From the NCBI GenBank assembly GCA_013791955.1, contig VMSW01000007.1, positions 62,001 through 126,000 on the forward strand: a stretch of DNA of 64,000 bases. Direction: 5' to 3'. The DNA is from Propionicimonas sp. (GTDB lineage: Bacteria > Actinomycetota > Actinomycetes > Propionibacteriales > Propionibacteriaceae). A program made the position numbers and the translations under genes. Under the pieces are notes generated by a model. It made no database searches and had not been told where the DNA came from. It was given only the letters and a program-made list of their open reading frames with translations. Positions 1 through 8,031 of the stretch are shown piece after piece (the stretch's first letter is position 1; each line of letters begins with the position of its first letter).

Positions 1-47
1 CGGGCCCGGCGGTGGACCGCCGGCGGTAAATCGACAGTGGTGCGCAT
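1..47 (-). CDS. Partial antitoxin-like protein (cut by the left edge)
   Basis: On the reverse strand an ATG at 47 opens a frame that reads MRTTVDLPPAVHRRA and runs off the window. This start resembles the first strand and helix of ribbon-helix-helix antitoxins of the VapB type, which often begin MRTTVxL. A purine-rich AGGA lies about 8 bases upstream of the ATG. Only 15 codons are visible, so the family assignment is an inference from a short motif. Nothing else is recognisable in the remaining bases up to 169, which must hold the promoter of this gene and of the next, divergent one. Confidence 0.4.
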   Translation of the reverse strand, partial: MRTTVDLPPAVHRRA

Positions 48-169
48 ACCCGCATCCTAGATGATTCAGCCCAGATGTGGAGGACGGCTCTCAGCTTGGG
101 CGCGATTCCCGCTAGGCTCTCGCCCGACAGCTGGACCCCTCCCAGTACTTGTGTGGAATGAGCCGCTAG

Positions 170-1042
170 ATGAGCAAGATCGTGCCCGCACCGGATGATC
201 CGGGGTGTTTCGTCGTGCTCAATGGGGAAACTGAGCAGTCCTTTGTCGACCCAAACGATCCCACCCGGTTGGAGTTCGAGTACGTTCAGCGAATTGCTGA
301 GATTTTGGATGTGACCGTCCTGGCTCGCCCACGATCCGAGCCAGTACGAGTGGTGCACGTTGGTGGCGGTGGCTTCACCGTGCCCCGCTACATCCAGGCC
401 AAACGCCCCGGCACCGCGCAGACGGTCTTCGAGCCTGATGAGCAGCTGATCGAGGACGTCCGCCGCGAGCTTCCGTTGAACGGTCGAACCAGCATTCAGA
501 TCCGTCCGACCGACGGGCTCACTGGGATGTCTGCTATGGCCGGTGGCTGGGTGGACGCGCTGATCGTCGACGCCTTCAATGGCGCCCAGGTGCCGGCCGA
601 ACTGGCGACCACCGCTTTCTTTGCCGAGGCCCTCCGGCTGCTGCGCACCGAAGGGGTGCTGATCATGAACATCACCGACACCGCGCCCTTTGAATGGTCG
701 AAGCGCTGCCTTGCCGGGCTGGTGCAGTACGCCCCGAATGTTGGGGTGATCGCTGAGGTGCCGGTGTGGAAGGGTCGTCGATTCGGCAACCTGATCGTCG
801 TCGCTGGTGCCGACATTCCCGTTGAGGCGCTGTCTCGCCAGCTTGCCGCAGCCGCCTTTCCGCAGCGGCTGGTGGGCGGGGAGGCGTTGCTGGAGTGGCT
901 GCAACCGGCCCTGCCGTTCACCCGCGCCGACGCGGAACCGTCCCCGGAGCCGAACTGGGGCAAGACCTGGTTCGGGCCCAGGCGCCACAAGGGCGACTCG
1001 ATCGACGACGACTCGATGGACGGCAGCGACTCCGAGGTGTAA
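170..1042 (+). CDS. Spermidine synthase-like methyltransferase-fold protein
   Basis: A protein of 290 residues with the Rossmann-type fold of spermidine synthases and SAM-dependent methyltransferases. The glycine-rich nucleotide-binding loop VVHVGGGGFT is at residues 61-70, the acidic residue that would bind the ribose follows in VFEPDEQ (86-92), and VDALIVDAFNG (128-138) carries the Asp at the position used as proton acceptor in polyamine synthases. The N-terminal beta domain of true SpeE proteins is reduced to about 50 residues, so the substrate may not be putrescine; such short actinobacterial members have no settled function. The C-terminus is acidic (DSIDDDSMDGSDSE). It lies 12 bases upstream of pyrE and may be co-transcribed. 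Fold assignment is firm, activity uncertain. Confidence 0.75.
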   Translation: MSKIVPAPDDPGCFVVLNGETEQSFVDPNDPTRLEFEYVQRIAEILDVTVLARPRSEPVRVVHVGGGGFTVPRYIQAKRPGTAQTVFEPDEQLIEDVRRELPLNGRTSIQIRPTDGLTGMSAMAGGWVDALIVDAFNGAQVPAELATTAFFAEALRLLRTEGVLIMNITDTAPFEWSKRCLAGLVQYAPNVGVIAEVPVWKGRRFGNLIVVAGADIPVEALSRQLAAAAFPQRLVGGEALLEWLQPALPFTRADAEPSPEPNWGKTWFGPRRHKGDSIDDDSMDGSDSEV

Positions 1043-1054
1043 TACGGTGGCGCC

Positions 1055-1597
1055 ATGACCGCCCGTGAACAGCTGATTGAGCAGATCTCCGAACTCGCCG
1101 TGGTGCGCGGCAAGGTGACTTTGGCCTCCGGGCGAGAGGCCGACTACTACGTCGACCTGCGCCGGGTGACGCTGGACGGGGTGGCCGCGCCGCTGGTCGG
1201 TGAGGTGATGACCGAACTGGTTGCCGATCTGAGTTTCGATGCCGTCGGCGGGCTCACCCTCGGCGCTGATCCGGTGGCAGTGGCGATGCTGCACCATGCC
1301 GCCCACGCTGGCGGGCGACTCGATGCGTTCGTCGTCCGCAAGGAGGCCAAGGCCCACGGTCTGCAGCGCCGGGTTGAGGGCACCCAGATCGCTGGTCGCA
1401 AGGTGCTGGTGGTCGAAGACACCTCCACCACTGGTGGTTCGGTGATGACCGCGCTGGAGGCGGTCCGCGAGGCGGGCGCCGAAGTGGTGGCGGTGGCGGT
1501 AATTGTTGATCGCGATACTGGTGCCAAAGAGAAGATCGAGGCGGCCGGGGTGCCTTACCGCTACGCCGTCGGGTTGGCAGACCTCGGCTTGGCCTGA
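1055..1597 (+). CDS. pyrE: Orotate phosphoribosyltransferase
   Basis: Transfers orotate onto PRPP to form orotidine 5'-monophosphate in de novo pyrimidine synthesis, in the cytoplasm. The 180-residue length is normal for the short bacterial form. The PRPP-binding signature VLVVEDTSTTGGS lies at residues 117-129, and the flexible catalytic loop with conserved Lys and His is seen in VRKEAKAHGLQ (94-104). The ATG at 1055 follows the preceding gene's stop by 12 bases. No other pyrimidine genes are nearby; in many actinobacteria pyrE stands apart from the pyr operon in this way. Confidence 0.95.
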   Translation: MTAREQLIEQISELAVVRGKVTLASGREADYYVDLRRVTLDGVAAPLVGEVMTELVADLSFDAVGGLTLGADPVAVAMLHHAAHAGGRLDAFVVRKEAKAHGLQRRVEGTQIAGRKVLVVEDTSTTGGSVMTALEAVREAGAEVVAVAVIVDRDTGAKEKIEAAGVPYRYAVGLADLGLA

Positions 1598-1704
1598 GCC
1601 GAGATGGGAGTAGTTGCGCCGCCCCCGCAGTATTGGTCCGCACGTTAGGCTGTGCAGAGTCGGCTGACGCGGCCGGTAACGGGTAAGGGTGATGGGAGCC
1701 TTGC

Positions 1705-2538
1705 ATGATGTGGATCTTCTTGATTCTGCTGTTGGTCGTGGGCGGACTGGCGCTATACGCCGTTAGCCTCTACAACGGCTTCGTTCGGTCGCGGAACCTG
1801 ATTCAGGAGTCCTGGCGCCAGATCGATGTCGAACTCAACCGCCGCTACGACCTGATCCCCAACCTGGTCGAGACGGTGCGCGCCTTCGCCGCGCATGAGC
1901 GCAACACCTTGGAGAACGTCACTCGGCTGCGCAACCAGGCAGCCGCGCTGGCCGGCCAGGGCGGCGCCTCCGCTGAGCGGGCCCAGGCTGAAGAGGCCCT
2001 GAGTGGTGCGGTTCGTGGCCTGATGGTGAGCGTCGAGGCTTACCCCGACCTGAAGAGCAATGTGAACTTCCTGGAGCTGCAGCGCGAGCTGACCGCGACT
2101 GAAGATCGCATCGCCGCCGGGCGCCGCTTCTACAACGCCAACGTGCGCAACTACAACACCCAGGTGGAGTCCTTCCCGTCGGTGCTGATCGCCAACATGT
2201 TCAAGTTCGAGAAGGCCACCTACTTCGAAGTCAACGACCAGGTGGTCCGCAGTGCGCCGCACGTCAGCTTCGGTGAGATCAGTGAGCGTCCCGCCGGTCA
2301 GGTTGAGCCGACCAACGCCCAGCTGAGTGCTGGCCCGGCCAGCTCGGGCATGCCCGACCCGCAGGCCTACGACCAGGGGACTCCTGGTGCACCGGCTCCG
2401 GGTGGCTTCGAAGCCGCCCCGGCTCCGGCCCCCACCTACACCCCGCCGGCCCAGCAGACCTTCCAGCAGCCGCCGGCCGCCCCGCCGGTAGCTCAGCCGC
2501 CGGCCGACCCGCCCACCTACGCGCCGCCGACGCAGTAG
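1705..2538 (+). CDS. lemA: LemA family membrane protein
   Basis: A 277-residue LemA protein. A single N-terminal membrane segment (about residues 3-22) is followed by the helical bundle typical of the family, with the hallmark stretch FVRSRNLIQESWRQIDVELN and NRRYDLIPNLV near residues 27-56, and RFYNANVRNYN around 142-152. The last 90 residues are low-complexity, rich in Pro, Ala and Gln, which is a common variable tail. The role of LemA is not settled; it is proposed to act in the envelope. Two ATG codons overlap at 1705 and 1708; the first is given, with GGGAG about 7 bases upstream. A strong shared terminator follows. Confidence 0.9.
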   Translation: MMWIFLILLLVVGGLALYAVSLYNGFVRSRNLIQESWRQIDVELNRRYDLIPNLVETVRAFAAHERNTLENVTRLRNQAAALAGQGGASAERAQAEEALSGAVRGLMVSVEAYPDLKSNVNFLELQRELTATEDRIAAGRRFYNANVRNYNTQVESFPSVLIANMFKFEKATYFEVNDQVVRSAPHVSFGEISERPAGQVEPTNAQLSAGPASSGMPDPQAYDQGTPGAPAPGGFEAAPAPAPTYTPPAQQTFQQPPAAPPVAQPPADPPTYAPPTQ

Positions 2539-2545
2539 TCCTTGA

Positions 2546-2590
2546 CGCTAGAACGCCGCCGTCCCGATCTGGGGCGGCGGCGTTCTAGCG
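2546..2590. terminator. Bidirectional hairpin terminator between lemA and dedA
   Basis: A perfect 15-bp stem pairs 2546-2560 (CGCTAGAACGCCGCC) with 2576-2590 around a 15-base loop, followed by TTTGTG. It sits between the converging 3' ends of lemA and dedA and can serve both strands. Confidence 0.85.
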
Positions 2591-2603
2591 TTTGTGGGAC
2601 GAC

Positions 2604-3329
2604 TCAGCTCTCGGTTGCTTCAGCCTCGGCACTCTCGAGAGTCTCGGCCTTCGTCCGGCGACGATGCAGGTAGGCCTCGATGGCCATCGGCAGCACCGAA
2701 ACCAGCACGATCACTACCAGTACGGCGTCGATGTTGTTCTTGATGAAGTCGATCCGCCCCAGGAAATAGCCCAGCGAGGTAACACCGGCGGCCCAGATGA
2801 TTGCGCCGATCCCGGTCCAGGTGATGAAGGTGCGGAAGCTCATCCCCGCAGCACCGGCGACCATGGTCACGAAGGTGCGGACGAAGGGCACGAAGCGGCC
2901 GAGCACCAGGGCCTTCGAGCCGTAGCGCTCGAAGAAGGCGTGGGTCTGGTCGAGGTGTCTGGCGGAGAAGATCCGGCCGATGAAGCCAGCTCTGGGCTTG
3001 AACAACCAGGGCGAGATGCTCTTGCCGACCCAGTAGCCCACCACGTTGCCCAAGACCGCTGCGACCACCAGCACCAGCATCGCGATGCCAAGCACTGCCG
3101 GCTGGCCCAGGTCGCCGAATCGAATAATCGGGGCGTCATTGGCGATGAACATGCCCACCGCGAACAGCAGCGAGTCACCAGGTAGCACCGGGAAGATCGC
3201 GCATTCGATGAAGACGATCAGCGCTGCACCCCACAGCGCCCAGTTGCCGAGGGCGGTTAGTAGATACTCCGGATCGAGCCAATCGGGCAGCAACAAGGGC
3301 ACCAGGAGCAACAAGTTCATAATCAGCAA
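2604..3329 (-). CDS. DedA family membrane protein
   Basis: A 241-residue polytopic inner-membrane protein of the DedA/VTT family, linked in other bacteria to membrane homeostasis and to flipping of lipid carriers. Family features are the hairpin segment FIECAIFPVLPGDSLLFAVG (residues about 40-59), the Gly-Arg motif VLGRFVPFVRTFVTMVAG (about 142-159) with its two conserved Arg residues, and WTGIGAIIWA further on. Four or five membrane segments can be seen; the tail is charged (RRRTKAETLESAEAEATES). An ATG a few codons downstream (3320) is an alternative start. It converges with lemA and diverges from the RNA methylase gene. Confidence 0.9.
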   Translation of the reverse strand: MLIMNLLLLVPLLLPDWLDPEYLLTALGNWALWGAALIVFIECAIFPVLPGDSLLFAVGMFIANDAPIIRFGDLGQPAVLGIAMLVLVVAAVLGNVVGYWVGKSISPWLFKPRAGFIGRIFSARHLDQTHAFFERYGSKALVLGRFVPFVRTFVTMVAGAAGMSFRTFITWTGIGAIIWAAGVTSLGYFLGRIDFIKNNIDAVLVVIVLVSVLPMAIEAYLHRRRTKAETLESAEAEATES

Positions 3330-3399
3330 GCCTACCGTGGCCGCCAGGCCCAGCCTGAGTCAGGGCAATGCGCTGGCGAATACCGGTACCGTGGCGGCC

Positions 3400-4056
3400 A
3401 TGCCCAGCCTGAGCGAGGACGAAGTGGTGGCCGTGAGCAGCCCCGGAGTCGGCCCACACCCCCAACCCTGGCCGGACGACCCGCGCTACGACCAGGCGCT
3501 GCTCGCCGAAGGGGATCGGCGCAACGTCCCTGATGAATACCGGTATTGGAGCGTTGAGGCGATCGTCGCCGAGCTTGATGCCCGCCGGCTGCCATTGCAG
3601 GTGGCGATCCAGAACTGGGAGCACGATTTCAATATCGGCTCGATCGTGCGCACCGCCAACGCCTTCAATGTGGCTCGCGTCCACATCATCGGACGGCGGC
3701 GCTGGAACCGGCGCGGTGCGATGGTCACCGACCGCTATCTGCACCTTGTTCACCACGAGAGCACCGAGGCCTTCCTGGCTTGGTTGGCCGAACATGGCGT
3801 GACCCCAATTGGGGTAGACAATCTGCCCGGCTCGGTGCCGCTGGAAGCCGCCCAGTTGCCCGAGCAGTGCTGCCTGATCTTCGGCTCTGAAGGCCCAGGG
3901 CTGACCGATGAGCTGGTTGCTGGTTGCGCACAACTGGTGGCGATTACCCAGTACGGCTCCACTCGGTCACTGAACGCCGGGGCGGCTGCGGCGATCGCGA
4001 TGTACCACTGGGCGCTCCAGTGGGCGCCGTCGGCAGGCGGGCTGCAGTCATCCTGA
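3400..4056 (+). CDS. TrmH/SpoU-family RNA 2'-O-methyltransferase
   Basis: A SAM-dependent methyltransferase of the knotted SPOUT class, predicted to methylate a ribose 2'-OH in tRNA or rRNA. The three SpoU motifs are clear: NIGSIVRTANAFNVARVHIIG (motif 1, Asn and Arg), LIFGSEGPGLTDE (motif 2) and SLNAGAAAAIAMYHW (motif 3), the last two forming the knot and cofactor site. The start is placed at the ATG at 3400, giving 218 residues; a GTG at 3391 is an alternative. The open frame extends back to 3046, but that part overlaps dedA on the other strand and encodes a sequence with no family similarity. The exact RNA target cannot be told from sequence. Confidence 0.88.
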   Translation: MPSLSEDEVVAVSSPGVGPHPQPWPDDPRYDQALLAEGDRRNVPDEYRYWSVEAIVAELDARRLPLQVAIQNWEHDFNIGSIVRTANAFNVARVHIIGRRRWNRRGAMVTDRYLHLVHHESTEAFLAWLAEHGVTPIGVDNLPGSVPLEAAQLPEQCCLIFGSEGPGLTDELVAGCAQLVAITQYGSTRSLNAGAAAAIAMYHWALQWAPSAGGLQSS

Positions 4057-4096
4057 ACGGGTCGGCGCTGTCGGTGGCGTCTGCGAGGCTTGCCCG

Positions 4097-6256
4097 GTGA
4101 ATGACGACGATCTGGCCAGCAGAGATTTGGCGGCAGCCGCGCTGAGCGTGCTGCGGCGGCTGACCGGAAACCCGACGGCGAGCTTTCATCCGGGCCAATT
4201 GGAGGCGATCCAGGCTCTGGTGGCTGACCATCGCCGGGCGCTGGTGGTGCAGCGCACTGGTTGGGGCAAATCGGCGGTCTACTTCATCGCCGCACTGTTG
4301 CAGCGGCAGGCTGGTTCGGGGCCAGCGCTGATCGTCTCCCCCTTGCTGGCGTTGATGCGCGACCAAGTAGCGGCAGCTGAGCGGGCTGGTGTGCGGGCCG
4401 CGGCCATCAACTCCGCCAACGTCACCGAATGGCGAGAGGTTGAGGCGTTGTTGGACGCCGATGCCGTCGATGTGTTGTTCGTCAGCCCCGAGCGCCTGGT
4501 GAATCCGCGTTTTCGGGCTACGCAGCTACCTCGGCTGATCGAGGCCTGCGGGCTGCTGGTGATCGACGAGGCGCACTGCATCTCCGACTGGGGCCACGAC
4601 TTCCGTCCCGACTACCGCCGGATCCGTGATCTGATCGGCGAACTGCCCGCTGGAGTACCGGTATTGGCCACCACCGCCACCGCCAATGAGCGGGTCGTGG
4701 CCGATGTGGCCGAACAGTTGCGCGCCGGTGGCACGGAGGTGTTCACCCTGCGGGGGCCGTTGGCCAGGGAATCCCTGCGCCTTGGCGTGTTGGAGCTGGA
4801 CACGAACTGGCGGCGGCTGGCCTGGCTGGCTGAGCATCTAGGCGATCTGCCCGGCTCTGGCATCGTGTACTGCCTCACCGTTTCGGCCGCCGAAGACACT
4901 GCGGCGTTGCTGGCCAAAGCCGGGCACGACGTCCGCGCCTACACCGGGCGTACTGATCCGGCCGAACGAACCGCGGCCGAAGATGCACTGAAGAACAACG
5001 AGGTGAAAGCACTCGTGGCCACCAGCGCCCTGGGCATGGGCTTCGACAAGCCTGACCTTGGCTTCGTGGTGCATGTGGGTGCGCCAAGTTCGCCGGTGGC
5101 CTATTACCAGCAGGTGGGCCGAGCTGGGCGGGCTACCGCCAGCGCCGACGTGCTGCTGCTGCCCGGAGCCGAAGACCAGGCGATCTGGCACTGGTTTGCC
5201 ACCAACGCCATGCCAACCCAGGCCAAGGCTGATGCGGTGCTGGCGGCGTTGGCGGACGCTGGGCGGCCACTGTCAGTTCCGGCCCTGGAAGCCCGAGTCG
5301 ACCTGAAGCGCACCGGGCTGGAGTTGCTGCTGAAAGTGCTCGCGGTGGACGGGGCAGTAGAGGCTGTCGAGGGCGGCTGGATCGCTACCGGGAACCCGTG
5401 GCACTACGACGCCGAGCGCTACGAACGCGTCGCCCTGGCGCGCAGCGAAGAGCAACGCGCGATGCTGGCCTACGAGCAGCTCGACAGTTGCCGGATGCAC
5501 TTCCTGACCGCCGAGCTGGACGATCCCGAGGCGGCCCCGTGCGGGCGGTGTGACGTGTGCGCCGGGGCCTGGTATCCGACCGAGATCGCTGCGGCAGCGA
5601 CCCAGACGGCGCGAGAGGCGCTCGACCGGGTGGGCGTCCCGGTGGCGCCGAGGGCTATCTGGCCCCAAGGGCTCGATCGGCTGGGCGTCAGCGCCAACGG
5701 GGCGCCGCTGAAGGGCAAACTCGGCGCGGGCGAGGTGTGCGCCGAAGGCCGGGTGCTCGGTCGGCTCAGCGATTTGGGCTGGGGTGGTGCCTTGCGAGAG
5801 ACCCTCGCGGTAGACACCGAGGGCCGTCCGGTAGATGGGGAGGTGAGCCCAGAGCTGATTCGGGGCTGCTTGCAGGTGCTGCGGGAATGGTCCTGGGCCG
5901 AGCGTCCGGTGGGGGTGGTTTCGATCGGGTCGCTCTCCAGGCCACGGCTGGTCGCGTCGTTGGCTTCGGGCATCGCCTCAGCTGGGCGGCTGCCCTACCT
6001 GGGCGAGTTGGCCCTGTCGCCGGGAGCTGACAGCCTGCGGGCTTCCACCAACTCGGCATTCCGCGTCCGCGACTTATGGGGACGTTTCGTGGTCACCCCC
6101 GATCTTGCTCGGGCGCTGGCCGAGTTGCCGCCCGGGCCAGTGCTGCTGGTTGATGATCTGGTTGATTCCCGCTGGACGATGACCATCGCCGGACGCCAGC
6201 TTCGGTCGGCTGGAGCGGCGTCGGTGCTGCCGTTCGCGTTGGCCTCCGTCGCCTAG
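4097..6256 (+). CDS. recQ: RecQ-type DNA helicase with C-terminal phosphoribosyltransferase-like domain
   Basis: A 719-residue superfamily 2 DNA helicase. Walker A is TGWGKS (54-59), the DEAH box is VIDEAHCISDWGHDF (155-169), and motif VI is YYQQVGRAGR near 337-346. A zinc-binding RecQ domain has Cys residues in DSCRMHF and CGRCDVC (about 465-490). There is no HRDC domain. Instead the last 150 residues hold a type I phosphoribosyltransferase-like unit ending with the PRPP-loop-like VLLVDDLVDSRWT (682-694), an arrangement known in actinobacterial RecQ proteins. The start is GTG, because the nearby ATG at 4101 is out of frame. Probably acts in recombination or repair; the job of the added domain is unknown. 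Confidence 0.9.
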   Translation: MNDDDLASRDLAAAALSVLRRLTGNPTASFHPGQLEAIQALVADHRRALVVQRTGWGKSAVYFIAALLQRQAGSGPALIVSPLLALMRDQVAAAERAGVRAAAINSANVTEWREVEALLDADAVDVLFVSPERLVNPRFRATQLPRLIEACGLLVIDEAHCISDWGHDFRPDYRRIRDLIGELPAGVPVLATTATANERVVADVAEQLRAGGTEVFTLRGPLARESLRLGVLELDTNWRRLAWLAEHLGDLPGSGIVYCLTVSAAEDTAALLAKAGHDVRAYTGRTDPAERTAAEDALKNNEVKALVATSALGMGFDKPDLGFVVHVGAPSSPVAYYQQVGRAGRATASADVLLLPGAEDQAIWHWFATNAMPTQAKADAVLAALADAGRPLSVPALEARVDLKRTGLELLLKVLAVDGAVEAVEGGWIATGNPWHYDAERYERVALARSEEQRAMLAYEQLDSCRMHFLTAELDDPEAAPCGRCDVCAGAWYPTEIAAAATQTAREALDRVGVPVAPRAIWPQGLDRLGVSANGAPLKGKLGAGEVCAEGRVLGRLSDLGWGGALRETLAVDTEGRPVDGEVSPELIRGCLQVLREWSWAERPVGVVSIGSLSRPRLVASLASGIASAGRLPYLGELALSPGADSLRASTNSAFRVRDLWGRFVVTPDLARALAELPPGPVLLVDDLVDSRWTMTIAGRQLRSAGAASVLPFALASVA

Positions 6257-6265
6257 GATGGCGGC

Positions 6266-6781
6266 GTGGGCGACGAGTTCGGCATCTACTACCGGCCAGA
6301 TGTGGCGGCTGGCCGAGTTGGTGCTGCCCGCACCACCCTGCTTTTTCGGATCGGCTCGTTGTTGTTCTCCGGCATTGTGATCGGCGTGCTGTGGCTAGTG
6401 TGGCCCGATACTTTCGGTGGCTTGGCGCCGTGGTTCCTTGGGGCGAGCCTGATCAGCGGTGGCGGCATGGCCGTGGTGAGCCTGATCGCCTGGCTGCGGG
6501 CCGGTGCCGATGCCAGGGTCGCCGCTCCCGGCCTGGCTATCGGGCTGAACCGGGCCGGGGTCCTGATCGGTCAGCGCTGGCTCACTTGGCCGGAGGTCGG
6601 CTCGATGATGGTCAAGCCGGGTGCACTCGGTGCGTCCAGTGCGCTGGTGACTGTTGGCCGGGACAACTCGTCGGTGAAGGTGCCCCTCGAAGTCACCGAT
6701 GCGATGCCCGCCTCCTTGGATTCGGTGGTCCGGGTGCTCTCCGGCGGACGAGCCTGGGTGGATCTGTCCCGGCTGGACTAG
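6266..6781 (+). CDS. Membrane protein with bacterial PH-like domain
   Basis: A 171-residue protein starting at a GTG nine bases after the recQ stop, so probably co-transcribed with it. Two hydrophobic segments (about residues 25-45 and 50-72, forming a membrane hairpin) precede a soluble part with the pattern of bacterial PH domains: GLAIGLNRAGVLIGQRWLTW followed by a run of short beta strands and LSGGRAWVDLSRLD. Such proteins are common in actinobacteria and have no defined function. The hairpin plus cytoplasmic beta-barrel layout is visible; the PH label is by pattern only. Confidence 0.65.
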   Translation: MGDEFGIYYRPDVAAGRVGAARTTLLFRIGSLLFSGIVIGVLWLVWPDTFGGLAPWFLGASLISGGGMAVVSLIAWLRAGADARVAAPGLAIGLNRAGVLIGQRWLTWPEVGSMMVKPGALGASSALVTVGRDNSSVKVPLEVTDAMPASLDSVVRVLSGGRAWVDLSRLD

Positions 6782-6921
6782 CAGCGTCCACTGGGTGAAC
6801 CGATGGGTTCCACTGTGGGAATCGATCAGCGCGCTGCCGGTTTCATTTGAGAGACTAGGGGGCGTACCGCTTGGCGGCCGCACTGTGGCGGGCGCTGTCA
6901 GAGAAGAGAGAGCTAAGTCGA

Positions 6922-7944
6922 ATGCCTATTGCCAGTCCTGAGAAATATGCCCAGATGCTCGACGCCGCCAAGGCCGGTTCCCACGCCTTCCCGGCGATCA
7001 ACGTCACCTCCTCGCAGACCCTGAACGCCGCCTTGGCTGGTTTCGCTGAGGCCGGCTCGGACGGCATCGTCCAGGTCAGTTCCGGCGGCGCGGAGTACGC
7101 GTCCGGGCCGACCATCAAGAACAAAGTGGCCGGTTCTGTTGCCTTGGCCGAATACGCCCATGTGGTTGCCAAGAACTACCCGATCAACATCGTGGTGCAC
7201 ACCGATCATTGCCAGAAGGACAAGATCGACACCTGGCTCAAGCCGCTGATTGCCATCTCCCAGGAGCGCGTTGATCGTGGCCTAGAGCCACTGTTCCAGT
7301 CGCAAATGTGGGACGGCTCTGGCGTGCCGATGGAGGAGAATCTGGCCATCGCCGATGAACTACTGGCGCTGACCAGCAAGGCCCGCCAGATCCTCGAAAT
7401 CGAGGTCGGTGTTGTTGGCGGCGAGGAAGACGGCGTCGCTGCCGAAATCAACGAGAAGCTCTACACCACTGTGGCCGACGGCCTGCGTACCATCGAGGTG
7501 CTCGGCCTGGGCGAGAAGGGCCGCTACATGACGGCCCTCACCTTCGGCAACGTGCACGGTGTGTACAAGCCGGGTGCGGTGAAGCTGCGCCCGGAGGTGC
7601 TGAAGGAGATTCAGGACGCAGTCGGGGCCAAATATGGTCGGGACAAGCCCTTTGATCTGGTCTTCCACGGTGGCTCGGGTTCGACTGCCCAGGAGATTTC
7701 CGATGCGGTCGACTACGGCGTGATCAAGATGAACATCGACACTGACACGCAGTACGCCTTCACCCGTCCGGTGGCCGACTACATGTTGAAGAACTACGAC
7801 GGTGTGCTCAAGATCGACGGCGAGGTCGGCAACAAGAAGATTTATGACCCGCGCGCTTGGGGCAAGGTCGCCGAGGCTGGCGTGTCGGCCCGCGTGGTGG
7901 AGGCCTGCCAGCGCCTGCGCAGCGCCGGCAAGACCATCGGCTGA
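6922..7944 (+). CDS. fba: Class II fructose-bisphosphate aldolase
   Basis: Zinc-dependent cleavage of fructose 1,6-bisphosphate to dihydroxyacetone phosphate and glyceraldehyde 3-phosphate, central to glycolysis and gluconeogenesis. At 340 residues it matches the class II-A type found in mycobacteria and corynebacteria. Zinc ligands and substrate residues are recognisable in VVHTDHCQKDK (about 94-104), EIEVGVVGGEEDG, TFGNVHGVYKPG and DLVFHGGSGS, and NIDTDTQYAFTRP follows near the end. The ATG at 6922 is chosen because MPIASPEKYAQML aligns with the family start and GAGAAGAGAGAG lies about 10 bases upstream; the open frame extends upstream to 6871 without conserved sequence. Confidence 0.95.
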   Translation: MPIASPEKYAQMLDAAKAGSHAFPAINVTSSQTLNAALAGFAEAGSDGIVQVSSGGAEYASGPTIKNKVAGSVALAEYAHVVAKNYPINIVVHTDHCQKDKIDTWLKPLIAISQERVDRGLEPLFQSQMWDGSGVPMEENLAIADELLALTSKARQILEIEVGVVGGEEDGVAAEINEKLYTTVADGLRTIEVLGLGEKGRYMTALTFGNVHGVYKPGAVKLRPEVLKEIQDAVGAKYGRDKPFDLVFHGGSGSTAQEISDAVDYGVIKMNIDTDTQYAFTRPVADYMLKNYDGVLKIDGEVGNKKIYDPRAWGKVAEAGVSARVVEACQRLRSAGKTIG

Positions 7945-7962
7945 TTCAACCAGTCCTGCCAT

Positions 7963-7990
7963 GAAGGCCCGGGGGTTACCCCGGGCCTTC
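7963..7990 (+). terminator. Terminator downstream of fba
   Basis: A perfect 12-bp stem, GAAGGCCCGGGG (7963-7974) with CCCCGGGCCTTC (7979-7990), and a four-base loop GTTA, followed by TGCTGTCT. It begins 18 bases after the fba stop codon. Confidence 0.85.
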
Positions 7991-8031
7991 TGCTGTCTCG
8001 GTGGGGAGACCCGCCGCGCGTCGCAGGGGCG

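Noticed and set aside
934-945. GGAACCGTCCCC inside the spermidine-synthase-like gene, identical to the REP 12-mer
   Set aside because: A single copy without inverted partner or spacer; codes for ordinary residues (AEPSPEP region) and may be chance in GC-rich DNA.
3046-3399. Upstream extension of the RNA methylase frame
   Set aside because: It overlaps dedA on the other strand and has no similarity to the family; the conserved protein fits a start at 3400.
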